Origin: a virus
Virus record (IMG/VR): IMGVR_UViG_3300046804_001530
Span: 1-48,189 of that record
Length of the DNA: 48,189 nt
Reading direction: 5' to 3' (one strand)
Shown: piece after piece, positions 16,328 through 23,858 of the stretch
Layout: every line of letters begins with the position of its first letter
Position numbering within the stretch: the stretch's first letter is position 1
Program-made: the position numbers and the translations under genes
Notes under the pieces: model-generated
What the model was told of the DNA's origin: nothing
What the model saw: the letters and a program-made list of their open reading frames with translations, nothing else
Database searches by the model: none

Positions 16328-18107
16328 TTTCTTTGAAGTTCTAAAAAGTAATGTATTTGCAGAGAATCCAGTAGATGTAAAAACATTTGTTGAAGGTGAA
16401 GACTATCTCGGTCAGCCACAACTATCTCAAATACAATACGACATTGTTGAGGCTATGTCTCAAATCTATAGAATTGAAGAAGTTATTGAATTGCTTGGGG
16501 AAGAGGAAGGTCGCAGGTATTACAATAAATATACAAAGAATGAAGTAATCCTACAACTTGGTAAGGGTTCTGGCAAGGACTTTGTTTCTACTGTTGCTTG
16601 TTGCTATATCGTTTATAAATTACTTTGTCTTAAAGACCCTGCTCGCTATTTCGGTAAGCCATCTGGAGATGCTATCGATATTATAAATATCGCTATCAAC
16701 GCACAACAGGCTAAGAACGTTTTCTTTAAAGGCTTTAAAACCAAGATTGAAAAGTCACCCTGGTTTGCTGGTAAATATTATGCTAAGGTAGACAGCATTG
16801 AGTTTAATAATGCTATTACTGTTTATTCTGGTCACTCAGAACGTGAAAGCCATGAGGGTCTAAACCTTATCCTAGCAGTACTGGATGAGATTTCTGGTTT
16901 TGCACAGGAAGTTGGAACTGGTAATGACCAAGGAAAGACCGCAGACAACATCTATAAAGCCTTCCGTGCTTCAGTAGACAGTCGTTTTCCAGACTTGGGC
17001 AAGGTAGCACTACTATCCTTTCCACGTTTTCCTGGAGACTTTATTAGCCAAAGATACGAAGCAGTCATTGCTGAAAAAGAAGTAGTTACAAAGAAACATA
17101 AGTTTGTTATGAATCCTGACTTACCAGAAGATGCAGACGGAAATACTCTAGAAATTGAGTGGGATGAGGATACAATCCTGTCCTATAAATTCCCTGGAAT
17201 GTTTGCAATCAAGCGACCAACTTGGGTAGTAAATCCCACTCGTAAAATTGATGATTTTAAACTAGCCTTCTACACAGACCTTGGGGATGCTATGCAGCGT
17301 TTTGCCTGTGTGCCAACCTACATGTCTGATGCTTTCTTTAAACAAACAGAAAAGGTTAGAGCCTGTATGACAATCAGAAATCCCATTGATTCGTCTAAAA
17401 GGTTTGACCCATCATTTAAGCCAGACCCAGATAAAAAATACTTTGTACATGCTGACCTTGCCCAGAAACATGACAAGTGTGCCGTGGCTATTGCTCACGT
17501 TGAAAAGTGGGTAAATATTCAGGTAGTGAAAGATTATCAGCAGGTAGCACCTATTGTAGTAGTAGATGCGGTAGTCTATTGGGAACCAAGGGTAGAGGGA
17601 CCTGTAAACCTGTCGGAAGTAAAACAATGGATTCAGAATTTACGCAGACAGGGTTTTGATATAGGTATGGTTTCCTTTGACCGCTGGCAGTCATTTGATA
17701 TCCAGAACGAACTAAAACAAGTAGGTATTCGTACCGAAACTGTTTCTGTTGCCAAGAAGCATTATGAGGATATGGCTATGCTTGTATATGAGGAAAGACT
17801 TGCCATGCCAGCCATAGAATTACTCTATGATGAATTAACCGAACTTAAAATTATGAAGGGTAATCGTGTAGACCACCCTAGAAAGTCCTCTAAAGACTTG
17901 GCTGATGCTGTTTGTGGTGCTATTTTTGGTGCTATATCCCATACTCCAAAAGACCTAAATCAGATGATTGAGATTCACACCTTCCGTGATAGAAAGAAAA
18001 CTGAAGAAATGCACGACTTTGATAAACGAGATATTATTCAACGCAATAAGCCAGAACAAAAAGACCTTGATGCATACTTTAAACAGTTTAACATTAACAT
18101 AATCTAA
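16308..18107 (+). CDS. terL: Terminase large subunit
   Basis: 599 aa. The ATPase has Walker A LGKGSGKD (84-91) and Walker B LILAVLDEIS near 188. The nuclease domain begins about residue 380 with YFVHADLAQKHD (first Asp) and ends with DLADAVCGA (last Asp). It cuts concatemers and pumps DNA into the prohead. TTG 16308 is preferred over ATG 16317 because AGGAAG lies 9 nt upstream of the TTG and too far from the ATG. This gene is the best one for placing the phage in a tree. Confidence 0.9.
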   Translation: MSTMFNDFFEVLKSNVFAENPVDVKTFVEGEDYLGQPQLSQIQYDIVEAMSQIYRIEEVIELLGEEEGRRYYNKYTKNEVILQLGKGSGKDFVSTVACCYIVYKLLCLKDPARYFGKPSGDAIDIINIAINAQQAKNVFFKGFKTKIEKSPWFAGKYYAKVDSIEFNNAITVYSGHSERESHEGLNLILAVLDEISGFAQEVGTGNDQGKTADNIYKAFRASVDSRFPDLGKVALLSFPRFPGDFISQRYEAVIAEKEVVTKKHKFVMNPDLPEDADGNTLEIEWDEDTILSYKFPGMFAIKRPTWVVNPTRKIDDFKLAFYTDLGDAMQRFACVPTYMSDAFFKQTEKVRACMTIRNPIDSSKRFDPSFKPDPDKKYFVHADLAQKHDKCAVAIAHVEKWVNIQVVKDYQQVAPIVVVDAVVYWEPRVEGPVNLSEVKQWIQNLRRQGFDIGMVSFDRWQSFDIQNELKQVGIRTETVSVAKKHYEDMAMLVYEERLAMPAIELLYDELTELKIMKGNRVDHPRKSSKDLADAVCGAIFGAISHTPKDLNQMIEIHTFRDRKKTEEMHDFDKRDIIQRNKPEQKDLDAYFKQFNINII

Positions 18108-18116
18108 TGGTATAAT
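18088..18116 (+). promoter_or_regulatory. Promoter of the PA14-like gene
   Basis: TTAACA (18088-18093), 17 bp, TGG-TATAAT (18111-18116), i.e. an extended -10. It overlaps the terL stop. A 6-bp hairpin (GTTGGA-CATT-TCCAAC, 18123-18138) lies in the leader directly before the AGGAG ribosome binding site. Confidence 0.6.
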
Positions 18117-18151
18117 AGTCTTGTTGGACATTTCCAACGAGGAGATTTAAA

Positions 18152-19735
18152 ATTAAAAAACCCAATTTTATTTTAATAGTTATCTTACTAGCACTTTCCC
18201 CTATCTTTTTGGCTCAATCAGCATTTGCAGAAACAAGAGCAGATTACAACGCAAAGGTAGCAGAGGCACAGGCTAAAGTTGATGCTGCCCAAACTAGATT
18301 AACTGATGCTCAAAATACATTAACAGCAGCACAGCAACTACAATCAGAAACTAATTTGGCTTTGTCGGAAGCACAAGGATTGCTAGATAATAAAAACATT
18401 TCGTCAGGTCAAAAGGCACAGGCAATTACGGATGCAAAAAATGCGGTAGACCAAGCACAAGCCAACTATGATAATAATCTTTTAGCAGTAATTCCAGTAG
18501 ACACAGAGCCAACTATTCCTGGATTACGAGCAGACATTTATAATTTTAGCAGACAGTATTATTATCCAGAACGTTCTACAACAACCCACACATTCTGTAA
18601 AACAATCACAGTTGATAAAATAGATAAAGATTGGGGTGGTGGAGACATGGAAGGTTGTGGTGGAGATTTCGTTATGATTCACTATACAGGCTTTATCACT
18701 GTTGATAGAACAGACACATATGAGTTTTTGGCACAAGTAGACGATGGTTGGTATATGACTATCGGAGACACAGTTGTAAACGATAACTGGGTTCTAAAAG
18801 GCTGCGGTGGCTGGTGGAGCCAGGGAATTACATTAGAGAAAGGCAAATCCTATCCTATTGACGCTTGGATGTACGAATATGGTGGTGGAGCCTGTAATCA
18901 ATTAATTTATTTAAATACACAAACTTGGGATGTGGTTCCTTCGTCTTGGTTCTCTCAAAATGAACAAGCACCAATCACATACATTAAAGACCCTGCTTTG
19001 CTCGCATTACTTGAACAAGCACAGACAACTTACAACAATGCTATTTCAGATTACGAACAGGCACAGTTAGATTTGAAAAAGGCAAGTGATGAACTTAAAG
19101 TTTTACAAGATAAACAAATTGAAAACGAAGGTAAAATAGAGGTAGCAACAAATAGTGTTGCAACAGAACAGGAGGCATTGCGTGTCGCTAAACAGGAACT
19201 TGACTCCATTCCACCTTACAAAGAGCCAGCACCTGCACCTGAAGAGACCAAGGAACCTGTTAAAGAGCCAGAAACGCCTAAGCCCGAACCGATACCAGTG
19301 CCAGAGCCGCCAGTGTCCCCCAAACCCAGTCAACCAGAGTTACCTGTAGACGTAGCCACGGTAGACCCACAATCACTTTCAAATGAACAGGTAGCAGAAC
19401 TTATATCTGTTGCTAATACAATACTTGATAATTCAGAACAAGGCAGTCCCGAATACGAGGCAGCCCTTGACGCTTTGTTTGTTGCTGCACAAGCAGATGA
19501 CATTGTGATATCTGAAGAACTTGCAGCCATTCCAGGTGCAGAAGCATTGGTTGGTGCAATTAACTTTATTGGTAACGTTGGTGCAGATATGTCACCAAAA
19601 GTTAGAGAAGAATCTAAAAAAGTTGTAGTAACAGCAGTTGTTGCTGTTGGTGCAGCAGTAAATGCAGCCACAGGAGCCGCTTTGATGGCAGCCCCTGCTG
19701 GTGGAACATCAAATATTATAAGGAGGAAACTATGA
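18152..19735 (+). CDS. Secreted PA14-like protein with coiled coils, ATT start
   Basis: 527 aa if translation begins at ATT 18152. AGGAG lies 7 nt upstream and the ATT frame gives a perfect signal peptide: KKPN, hydrophobic FILIVILLALSPIFLA, and an AFA cleavage site before ETRAD. An in-frame TAG lies just upstream and no ATG or GTG is available; TTG 18209 would remove most of the signal and has no binding site. The mature part has a coiled coil, a PA14-like sugar-binding domain (about 120-260; DFVMIHYTGFITV, AQVDDGWYMTIGD), a second coiled coil, a Pro/Glu-rich linker and a hydrophobic C-terminal helix. Possibly anchored at the cell surface during infection. Confidence 0.7.
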   Translation: MKKPNFILIVILLALSPIFLAQSAFAETRADYNAKVAEAQAKVDAAQTRLTDAQNTLTAAQQLQSETNLALSEAQGLLDNKNISSGQKAQAITDAKNAVDQAQANYDNNLLAVIPVDTEPTIPGLRADIYNFSRQYYYPERSTTTHTFCKTITVDKIDKDWGGGDMEGCGGDFVMIHYTGFITVDRTDTYEFLAQVDDGWYMTIGDTVVNDNWVLKGCGGWWSQGITLEKGKSYPIDAWMYEYGGGACNQLIYLNTQTWDVVPSSWFSQNEQAPITYIKDPALLALLEQAQTTYNNAISDYEQAQLDLKKASDELKVLQDKQIENEGKIEVATNSVATEQEALRVAKQELDSIPPYKEPAPAPEETKEPVKEPETPKPEPIPVPEPPVSPKPSQPELPVDVATVDPQSLSNEQVAELISVANTILDNSEQGSPEYEAALDALFVAAQADDIVISEELAAIPGAEALVGAINFIGNVGADMSPKVREESKKVVVTAVVAVGAAVNAATGAALMAAPAGGTSNIIRRKL

Positions 19736-19911
19736 AAAAATTTCTAAATGACCTAATAGGACAAGCCTGGACACTCCTTGGTATGTTCGTAGCGTGGCTT
19801 GTCCTTGAAGGTTCGGCAAAAGAAGTAGTAGGATGGGCAATCATCGGAACAAGCGTTCTATGGATTATCACCTACCCACTAAGAAATCCCAAAGACAAGG
19901 AGGAAGACTAA
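19732..19911 (+). CDS. Small two-TM membrane protein, holin candidate
   Basis: 59 aa with AAGGAGG 5 nt before the ATG. Two membrane segments are visible (TLLGMFVAWLVLEG and VVGWAIIGTSVLWIITYPL) with a charged tail (RNPKDKEED). The size and topology fit a class II holin or antiholin. It overlaps the gene before by 4 nt and its stop overlaps the next ATG, so the two membrane genes are coupled. Confidence 0.6.
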   Translation: MKKFLNDLIGQAWTLLGMFVAWLVLEGSAKEVVGWAIIGTSVLWIITYPLRNPKDKEED

Positions 19912-20198
19912 TGAAAACATTTGGTAATGTCCTTATGCGTATCATGGCAACCTTCGTTGCATCAGCACTTGGTGTGGTTGGTGCTGGTTCTGTTGCCAGC
20001 GGTATTAGCGGAGTTAATATCCCAGTCTGGTTTAGTGCTGTAATGGGCGGTATTCTAGCAGTAGCAAAGGTAGTAGAACTACTATCCCTAGCATTCTTGG
20101 AAGATGGTAAACTATCTCGTGCAGAGATTGATGCTGCTTTCCGTCAAACTGTTGCTCTTAAAGATGTAGCACAAGATGAACAAACATCTAAGAAATAA
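19911..20198 (+). CDS. Holin
   Basis: 95 aa. Two hydrophobic segments (FVASALGVVGAGSVASGISG and WFSAVMGGILAVAKVVELLS) and a polar C-terminus (GKLSRAEIDAAFRQT) match a holin type frequent beside actinophage endolysins. It would open the membrane for the M23 endolysin encoded at 20726. Starts on the TAATG overlap with the previous membrane gene. Confidence 0.7.
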   Translation: MKTFGNVLMRIMATFVASALGVVGAGSVASGISGVNIPVWFSAVMGGILAVAKVVELLSLAFLEDGKLSRAEIDAAFRQTVALKDVAQDEQTSKK

Positions 20199-20199
20199 C

Positions 20200-20250
20200 T
20201 TGACAAACCCCTTTCGGTGCCCTATAATTGATATAGACCTGAAAGGGGTT
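20200..20250 (+). promoter_or_regulatory. Consensus promoter nested in a terminator-like inverted repeat
   Basis: TTGACA (20200-20205), 17 bp, TATAAT (20223-20228) is a perfect sigma70-type promoter. AACCCCTTTC (20206-20215) is exactly complementary to GAAAGGGGTT (20241-20250), which is followed by TTTCT. The right arm also contains the ribosome binding site of the gene at 20256. Read-through RNA can form the hairpin, but RNA from the local promoter lacks the left arm. Confidence 0.7.
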
Positions 20251-20255
20251 TTTCT

Positions 20256-20498
20256 ATGTCAATGACTTTTGACGAATGGCTACAATATGGCTTAACACAG
20301 GGCTGGAATGGTCCACCTGTATGCAGTGTACACGATGGCATACCAACAACCGCAGAAGAAGATGCTGGTTGGGAGCAGGGTGCAGATGATTGCATACATG
20401 TTCTAAGACTGTATCAAGATGAAGCAACTAAAAAGGCTGTGGAAGAAAATCATTCTCCGTCTGTGTGGAGAGCCACCAATGACGGTTATACCTTATAA
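20256..20498 (+). CDS. Conserved small acidic phage protein
   Basis: 80 aa. The pattern WLQYGLTQGWNGPPVCSVHDG, then EDDCIHVLRLY-like (GADDCIHVLRLY), is seen in a small protein family frequent in actinophages, often near lysis genes; function unknown. It has its own strong promoter and the GAAAGG ribosome binding site can be hidden by an upstream hairpin arm. Confidence 0.65.
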   Translation: MSMTFDEWLQYGLTQGWNGPPVCSVHDGIPTTAEEDAGWEQGADDCIHVLRLYQDEATKKAVEENHSPSVWRATNDGYTL

Positions 20499-20506
20499 CT
20501 AAATAT

Positions 20507-20579
20507 TGCTCTATAACTCAATTGGCAGAGTGCCTGACTGTTAATCAGGGAGTTCTTGGTTCGAGTCCAAGTGGAGCAG
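20507..20579 (+). tRNA. tRNA-Asn (GUU)
   Basis: A full cloverleaf can be drawn: acceptor TGCTCTA / TGGAGCA, anticodon stem CCTGA-TCAGG with loop CTGTTAA (anticodon GTT), and a T-arm with GGTTCGAGTCC. Discriminator G at 20579. The 3' CCA is not encoded here, so the host would have to add it. Confidence 0.9.
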
Positions 20580-20583
20580 CAAT

Positions 20584-20658
20584 GCCACCTTAACTCAGCG
20601 GTAGAGTGCCATACTTGTAATATGGAGGTCAACAGTTCAAATCTGTTAGGTGGCTCCA
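20584..20658 (+). tRNA. tRNA-Thr (UGU), CCA encoded
   Basis: Acceptor GCCACCT pairs with AGGTGGC; anticodon stem CCATA-TATGG holds the loop CTTGTAA (anticodon TGT, reads ACA); the T-loop is GTTCAAATC. The 3' CCA is encoded. It lies 4 nt after tRNA-Asn on the same transcript. ACA is a frequent Thr codon in this AT-rich genome. Confidence 0.9.
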
Positions 20659-20667
20659 AAAGTCAAT

Positions 20668-20675
20668 GGTATAAT
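20668..20675 (+). promoter_or_regulatory. Extended -10 before the endolysin gene
   Basis: TGGTATAAT just after the tRNA pair, about 50 nt before the endolysin ATG. No convincing -35 at 17 bp. It may start a separate endolysin message, or serve no function if tRNA and lysis genes are co-transcribed. Confidence 0.45.
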
Positions 20676-20725
20676 TATATTACTATGACTAAATCATAGA
20701 ATACATCTTGAAAGGAAGTATTATT

Positions 20726-21166
20726 ATGCCAGAAGCAATTTATAAAGAACCATTCCCTAAAGCAAAGCGTGGAGATGGATTCAAAAACATGGCTCCGTAT
20801 CGCTCACATCCACACCGTGGAGTTGACTGGTCAGTAGCAGCACACAGCCCAATCAAAGCAATCACAGGTGGAACTGTTATGGTTACTAAATGGACAGACG
20901 TTCTAGGTAACATCGTTATTCAGTCTACTTATGACAAGCACTTCATTCTATATGCACACCTAGCAAAGCCATCTCCACTAAAAGTTGGAGACAAGGTTGA
21001 GGCAGGAGTTACTGTAGTTGGTGAAGTTGGTGGTGGCAAGGACACGCCTAGCGGTACCGCAAGTACTGGGGCACATTTGCACGTCACATATGGAACAATG
21101 CAGGACCTGGTAAGTGCTCCAATGGAGAAACTCGCTGACCTGTTTGCAAAACTAGACGGAAAGTAA
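20726..21166 (+). CDS. M23-family peptidase, endolysin
   Basis: 146 aa from ATG 20726 with GAAAGGAAG upstream. The LytM/M23 zinc site is complete: H30-x3-D34 (HPHRGVDW), H78 (YAHLA) and H117-x-H119 (GAHLHVTYG). These enzymes cut peptide bridges in peptidoglycan. There is no separate wall-binding domain and no signal peptide, so release depends on the holin upstream. It could also be a virion-associated lysin, but the position next to holins favours lysis. Confidence 0.8.
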   Translation: MPEAIYKEPFPKAKRGDGFKNMAPYRSHPHRGVDWSVAAHSPIKAITGGTVMVTKWTDVLGNIVIQSTYDKHFILYAHLAKPSPLKVGDKVEAGVTVVGEVGGGKDTPSGTASTGAHLHVTYGTMQDLVSAPMEKLADLFAKLDGK

Positions 21167-21167
21167 A

Positions 21168-21341
21168 ATGCCAGAATACACCTTTAAATGTCCAAACTGT
21201 AATAAGATATCTAAGGTTACAAGAACCTTTGATGAAGCAGGAAAAGAGTTACGTTGTGAGGGCTGTAACGAATTGATGCATAAAATTTATTCTATTGGTA
21301 TTAAGTTTAATGGTGGAGGATTTTACTCAAATGACAAATAA
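21168..21341 (+). CDS. FmdB-like zinc-ribbon protein
   Basis: 57 aa. MPEYTFKCPNC at the start, CEGC at 30-33, and the ending SIGIKFNGGGFYSNDK match the FmdB family: a zinc ribbon followed by a Gly-rich tail. It starts 2 nt after the endolysin and overlaps the next gene by 11 nt. The role of FmdB proteins in phages is unknown. Confidence 0.7.
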   Translation: MPEYTFKCPNCNKISKVTRTFDEAGKELRCEGCNELMHKIYSIGIKFNGGGFYSNDK

Positions 21342-21558
21342 CCTAATTGAACAAATTAATAACAGATGGACACTGACAGCCGCAGATAGATGCGATGCTT
21401 GCGGTGCCCAGGCGTTGGTTCAAGCAATAGGAACAACAGGCGATTTGCTTTTCTGTGCTCATCACTACGAAGGTATTCTGAGTAATGAGAAGGCACAGGA
21501 AGCAATGAACCGATTTGCCTATCAGATTGTTGATGAACGTCAAAAATTGGAGGAATAA
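21331..21558 (+). CDS. DUF7455-like CxxC protein
   Basis: 75 aa from ATG 21331. LTAADRCDACGAQALVQA and LLFCAHHYEG are close to the small actinobacterial DUF7455 proteins, which carry CxxC and C-x-HH zinc ligands. This is one of the signs of an actinobacterial host. The stop overlaps the next ATG. Confidence 0.65.
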   Translation: MTNNLIEQINNRWTLTAADRCDACGAQALVQAIGTTGDLLFCAHHYEGILSNEKAQEAMNRFAYQIVDERQKLEE

Positions 21559-21977
21559 TGGAATACCTTATAGGATTCTTATTGGCACTACTATCGTTTT
21601 TTATTTTAAATAAACTTGTTAGTAATACCGTGTCAAAAAATCCTATTGAGGCACCACAATTTAGCCAATCATACATACATGCTTTATTGGGACAATATGT
21701 AATTGACATAGTTAAGCCCAAACACCAACCAGAAAGACAGTCAACAGAGAGATTAAAGAAGAACTCAATCAGGGCATTCTTTTGGCAAGATGATGTCTAT
21801 TGGATTGAAGATGGATTCTTGGTAACTGCCAAATTAAAAGAAAATCAAATAGATGAAAAAACCAAGAAAAGGGTTGACACACACAGTCTTGATAAGGTAG
21901 AATTAGATAAGATGATTTTTATCGTTGATAAACTAACAGAAGGAAATGAAAATGATAGTAGGAATTCAGGGAAGTAG
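21558..21977 (+). CDS. Single-pass membrane protein
   Basis: 139 aa. An N-terminal membrane helix (YLIGFLLALLSFFILNKLV) is followed by a soluble domain (FFWQDDVYWIEDGFLVTAKLK). GGAGG lies just before the start. The 3' end overlaps the SLOG-like gene by 26 nt. Function unknown. Confidence 0.6.
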   Translation: MEYLIGFLLALLSFFILNKLVSNTVSKNPIEAPQFSQSYIHALLGQYVIDIVKPKHQPERQSTERLKKNSIRAFFWQDDVYWIEDGFLVTAKLKENQIDEKTKKRVDTHSLDKVELDKMIFIVDKLTEGNENDSRNSGK

Positions 21978-22302
21978 AAACTTTACTGATTACAATGTGT
22001 TCCTAAGAGCCATGGGTGTGGCTTTATCTAGCCTACCCGAAGATGACACTGAAATACTTGTTGCTTCTGCTGGTCCACTAAACATTAATAATATGGGGAT
22101 GGAGTTTGTTAATATATCTGAACGTAGCCTAAAGGCTCGTGGCATTAAGATTAAGTTAATTAAGATTCCACCAAGTTGGATTAAAGATAATATTCACAGC
22201 ATTGACTACTTTGCTTATTTTAGTAAGCCAAAGGAATCAGTCTCCGAACTTGTAGATTTGGCAGAAGCCAAAGATGTTGAAGTCGGAGTATATCGTTACT
22301 AA
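21952..22302 (+). CDS. SLOG/YspA-like nucleotide-binding protein
   Basis: 116 aa. MIVGIQGSRNFTDYNVFLRA has the G-S-R start of the SLOG (DUF2493/YspA) fold, and LVASAGPLNINNMGMEF sits where the second binding loop is expected. SLOG proteins bind nucleotide ligands. ATG 21952 is chosen over 21946 because AGAAGGA has normal spacing only to 21952. Small SLOG genes are common in phages with unknown role. Confidence 0.6.
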   Translation: MIVGIQGSRNFTDYNVFLRAMGVALSSLPEDDTEILVASAGPLNINNMGMEFVNISERSLKARGIKIKLIKIPPSWIKDNIHSIDYFAYFSKPKESVSELVDLAEAKDVEVGVYRY

Positions 22303-22316
22303 GCGAAAGGGTGATT

Positions 22317-22538
22317 ATGTTAATTAAATCACTAGAGAAGATGGAAACAGTTGTAGAAAACAACAAGTTTCTATCGTGGGATGGCTGGACAGTTGTAGAA
22401 CTGAAAAAGGCTGATATGGCTTGGATGAAACCAAATGCCAAATTCATCAAGGGTGAGTGGTTTATTGCCAACCGCTTTGATGTAAATGAGGATGGCTGGA
22501 ATATACCTGCCAATTTGGTGAAGAAGAATGCCAAATGA
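22317..22538 (+). CDS. Hypothetical protein
   Basis: 73 aa from ATG 22317, six nt after GAAAGG. Trp-rich centre (LSWDGWTVVELKK, MAWMKPNAKF). Its end overlaps the WhiB gene by 11 nt. No known family recognised. Confidence 0.55.
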   Translation: MLIKSLEKMETVVENNKFLSWDGWTVVELKKADMAWMKPNAKFIKGEWFIANRFDVNEDGWNIPANLVKKNAK

Positions 22539-22818
22539 AGATTGGAAAGATGAAGCCATCTGTAAAGGTGATGACATAAATTTATTCTTTGATAAATATG
22601 AAGAAGATATTGAAGTCAGAAAAGATATAGATTCATTATGTTCCATTTGTCCAGTAGCCAGAATTTGTTTCTCTGTTGGAGTAACACAAAAGGCTTATGG
22701 AGTTTGGGGCGGTATTTATTTAGACAAGGGAAAAGTGTCTAGAGAATTTAATAAGCACAAAACAAAAGAAGACTGGGGTAACACCTGGCAATTCCTAACA
22801 AATGATAAGGAGTACTAA
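22528..22818 (+). CDS. whiB: WhiB-family iron-sulfur transcription factor
   Basis: 96 aa. The four cluster-binding Cys are present: C12, C38, C41, C47 (LCSICPVARIC), followed by the G-V-W-G-G turn at 58-62 and a charged tail. WhiB proteins bind a 4Fe-4S cluster and the sigma-A region 4 to redirect transcription, and occur only in actinobacteria and their phages. Phage copies can repress or compete with host WhiB proteins. A link to the unusual minus-strand promoters is possible but unproven. Confidence 0.9.
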   Translation: MPNEDWKDEAICKGDDINLFFDKYEEDIEVRKDIDSLCSICPVARICFSVGVTQKAYGVWGGIYLDKGKVSREFNKHKTKEDWGNTWQFLTNDKEY

Positions 22819-23051
22819 TGTACACACCAGAAATGGCAATGGCATTTAAAGCAATTGTACCACCAAAGAATTTTGGGGTAGTTCTGCTAGAGAATGATGA
22901 TTTTCTGACCATTCAGATTGAACCAGAAGAAATTCTAAAACTAACTCAAGATGAAATTCCACAAGCGGTACAGTACATCAATGATGTAAAGAACGTTTTG
23001 GAGAGTTTTGGTGTGCCTGTTTTGATAGTTAGAGAGCCTTTGGATAAATAA
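22818..23051 (+). CDS. Hypothetical acidic protein
   Basis: 77 aa beginning on the WhiB stop (TAATG). Alpha/beta pattern with VVLLENDDFLTIQI and a C-terminal VPVLIVREPL. No motif recognised; co-transcribed with WhiB. Confidence 0.55.
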   Translation: MYTPEMAMAFKAIVPPKNFGVVLLENDDFLTIQIEPEEILKLTQDEIPQAVQYINDVKNVLESFGVPVLIVREPLDK

Positions 23052-23485
23052 TGGAACTTGTAAATCTAATAGTATTTTTAATATATCTAGCATCACTATT
23101 GATATTGGCTTATTTTCTTGTAAAAAATAATATTAATAAAAGAAAATTGCTTGCTTTATATATTCAGGGTGAGATGGACAGGTATGCTCTTGGAAAGAAG
23201 ATTGAAGAACTTTCAAATAAACTGTCTACCCTAGAACTTTCTGAAAGCGATGGATTTATCAAATTCATTTCTCAATCTCGTGACTGGGCTTTTGAATATA
23301 TTGAAGAAGTACAATCTGCCCTTGCTGAATTTGACAATGATATTACGCCAGCACTAGATTGGTATAAGAGTTTTGGAATGGTTCTTGGCGAATCAGCCCA
23401 CACCGATATTCTAAAAAAGATTTCCGAGGCATACGATAAACTAAAGTCAGTATTGCCAGAGAATGGTGAAACGCCTAATAACTAG
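23051..23485 (+). CDS. Membrane-anchored coiled-coil protein
   Basis: 144 aa. One N-terminal membrane helix (LIVFLIYLASLLILAYFLV) is followed by a basic patch (NINKRK) and a helical region (KKIEELSNKLSTLELSE). The form resembles a spanin-like or scaffold-like membrane protein but the host type makes a true spanin unlikely. Starts on the stop of the previous gene. Confidence 0.6.
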   Translation: MELVNLIVFLIYLASLLILAYFLVKNNINKRKLLALYIQGEMDRYALGKKIEELSNKLSTLELSESDGFIKFISQSRDWAFEYIEEVQSALAEFDNDITPALDWYKSFGMVLGESAHTDILKKISEAYDKLKSVLPENGETPNN

Positions 23486-23508
23486 GCATTAAATAAGGAG
23501 AAACAAAA

Positions 23509-23805
23509 ATGAGTACAACTCAACTAAAGGCACTGCTTGCATCATATTTGCGTAGCATCCTATCTGCTGTAGCCGCACTATACTTGGCTGGCGTTACAGA
23601 CCCAAAGACCCTTGCTTGGTCATTGGTTGCTGCATTGCTGCCAGTTGCTACTAGAGCAATCAATCCAAAGGACAAGGCATTTGGCGTTGTTCCATCTGCT
23701 AACGTTGTTGCAGAGGCTCTTAATGACATCAAGGTTGTCAAGGGTACTACAAAGAAGGCACCTGCAAAAACAACAGCAGTAAAGAAGACTACTACAAAGA
23801 AGTAA
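23509..23805 (+). CDS. Holin-like membrane protein with histone H1-like tail
   Basis: 98 aa, AAGGAG 8 nt upstream. The first 60 residues (LRSILSAVAALYLAGVTDPKTL, WSLVAALLPVATRAINPKDKAF) match a holin-like family frequent in actinophages. The last 20 are Lys/Ala/Thr repeats ending TTKK, like histone H1 or actinobacterial HU tails, which may bind nucleic acid or wall polymers. It ends at a strong terminator. Confidence 0.65.
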   Translation: MSTTQLKALLASYLRSILSAVAALYLAGVTDPKTLAWSLVAALLPVATRAINPKDKAFGVVPSANVVAEALNDIKVVKGTTKKAPAKTTAVKKTTTKK

Positions 23806-23822
23806 TCTTAATAAGCATTGAG

Positions 23823-23850
23823 GGACAGGTTGCAAAGCCTGTCCTTTTTT
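23823..23850 (+). terminator. Rho-independent terminator
   Basis: GGACAGG (23823-23829) pairs with CCTGTCC (23838-23844), then six T. This closes the lysis/WhiB transcript. Confidence 0.85.
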
Positions 23851-23858
23851 GCTATAAT
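23830..23858 (+). promoter_or_regulatory. Promoter overlapping the terminator
   Basis: TTGCAA (23830-23835) lies in the terminator loop; 17 bp later comes TATAAT (23853-23858). It would start the hsp20 message. A hairpin (GTACC at 23865-23869 with GGTAC at 23882-23886, inner CCAA/TTGG) follows in the leader, ahead of the AAGGAG. Confidence 0.6.

Noticed and set aside
18123-18138. Hairpin before the PA14 gene as a terminator for terL
   Set aside because: Only 6 bp, no T-run, and it lies between a promoter and its ribosome binding site; kept as a leader hairpin only.
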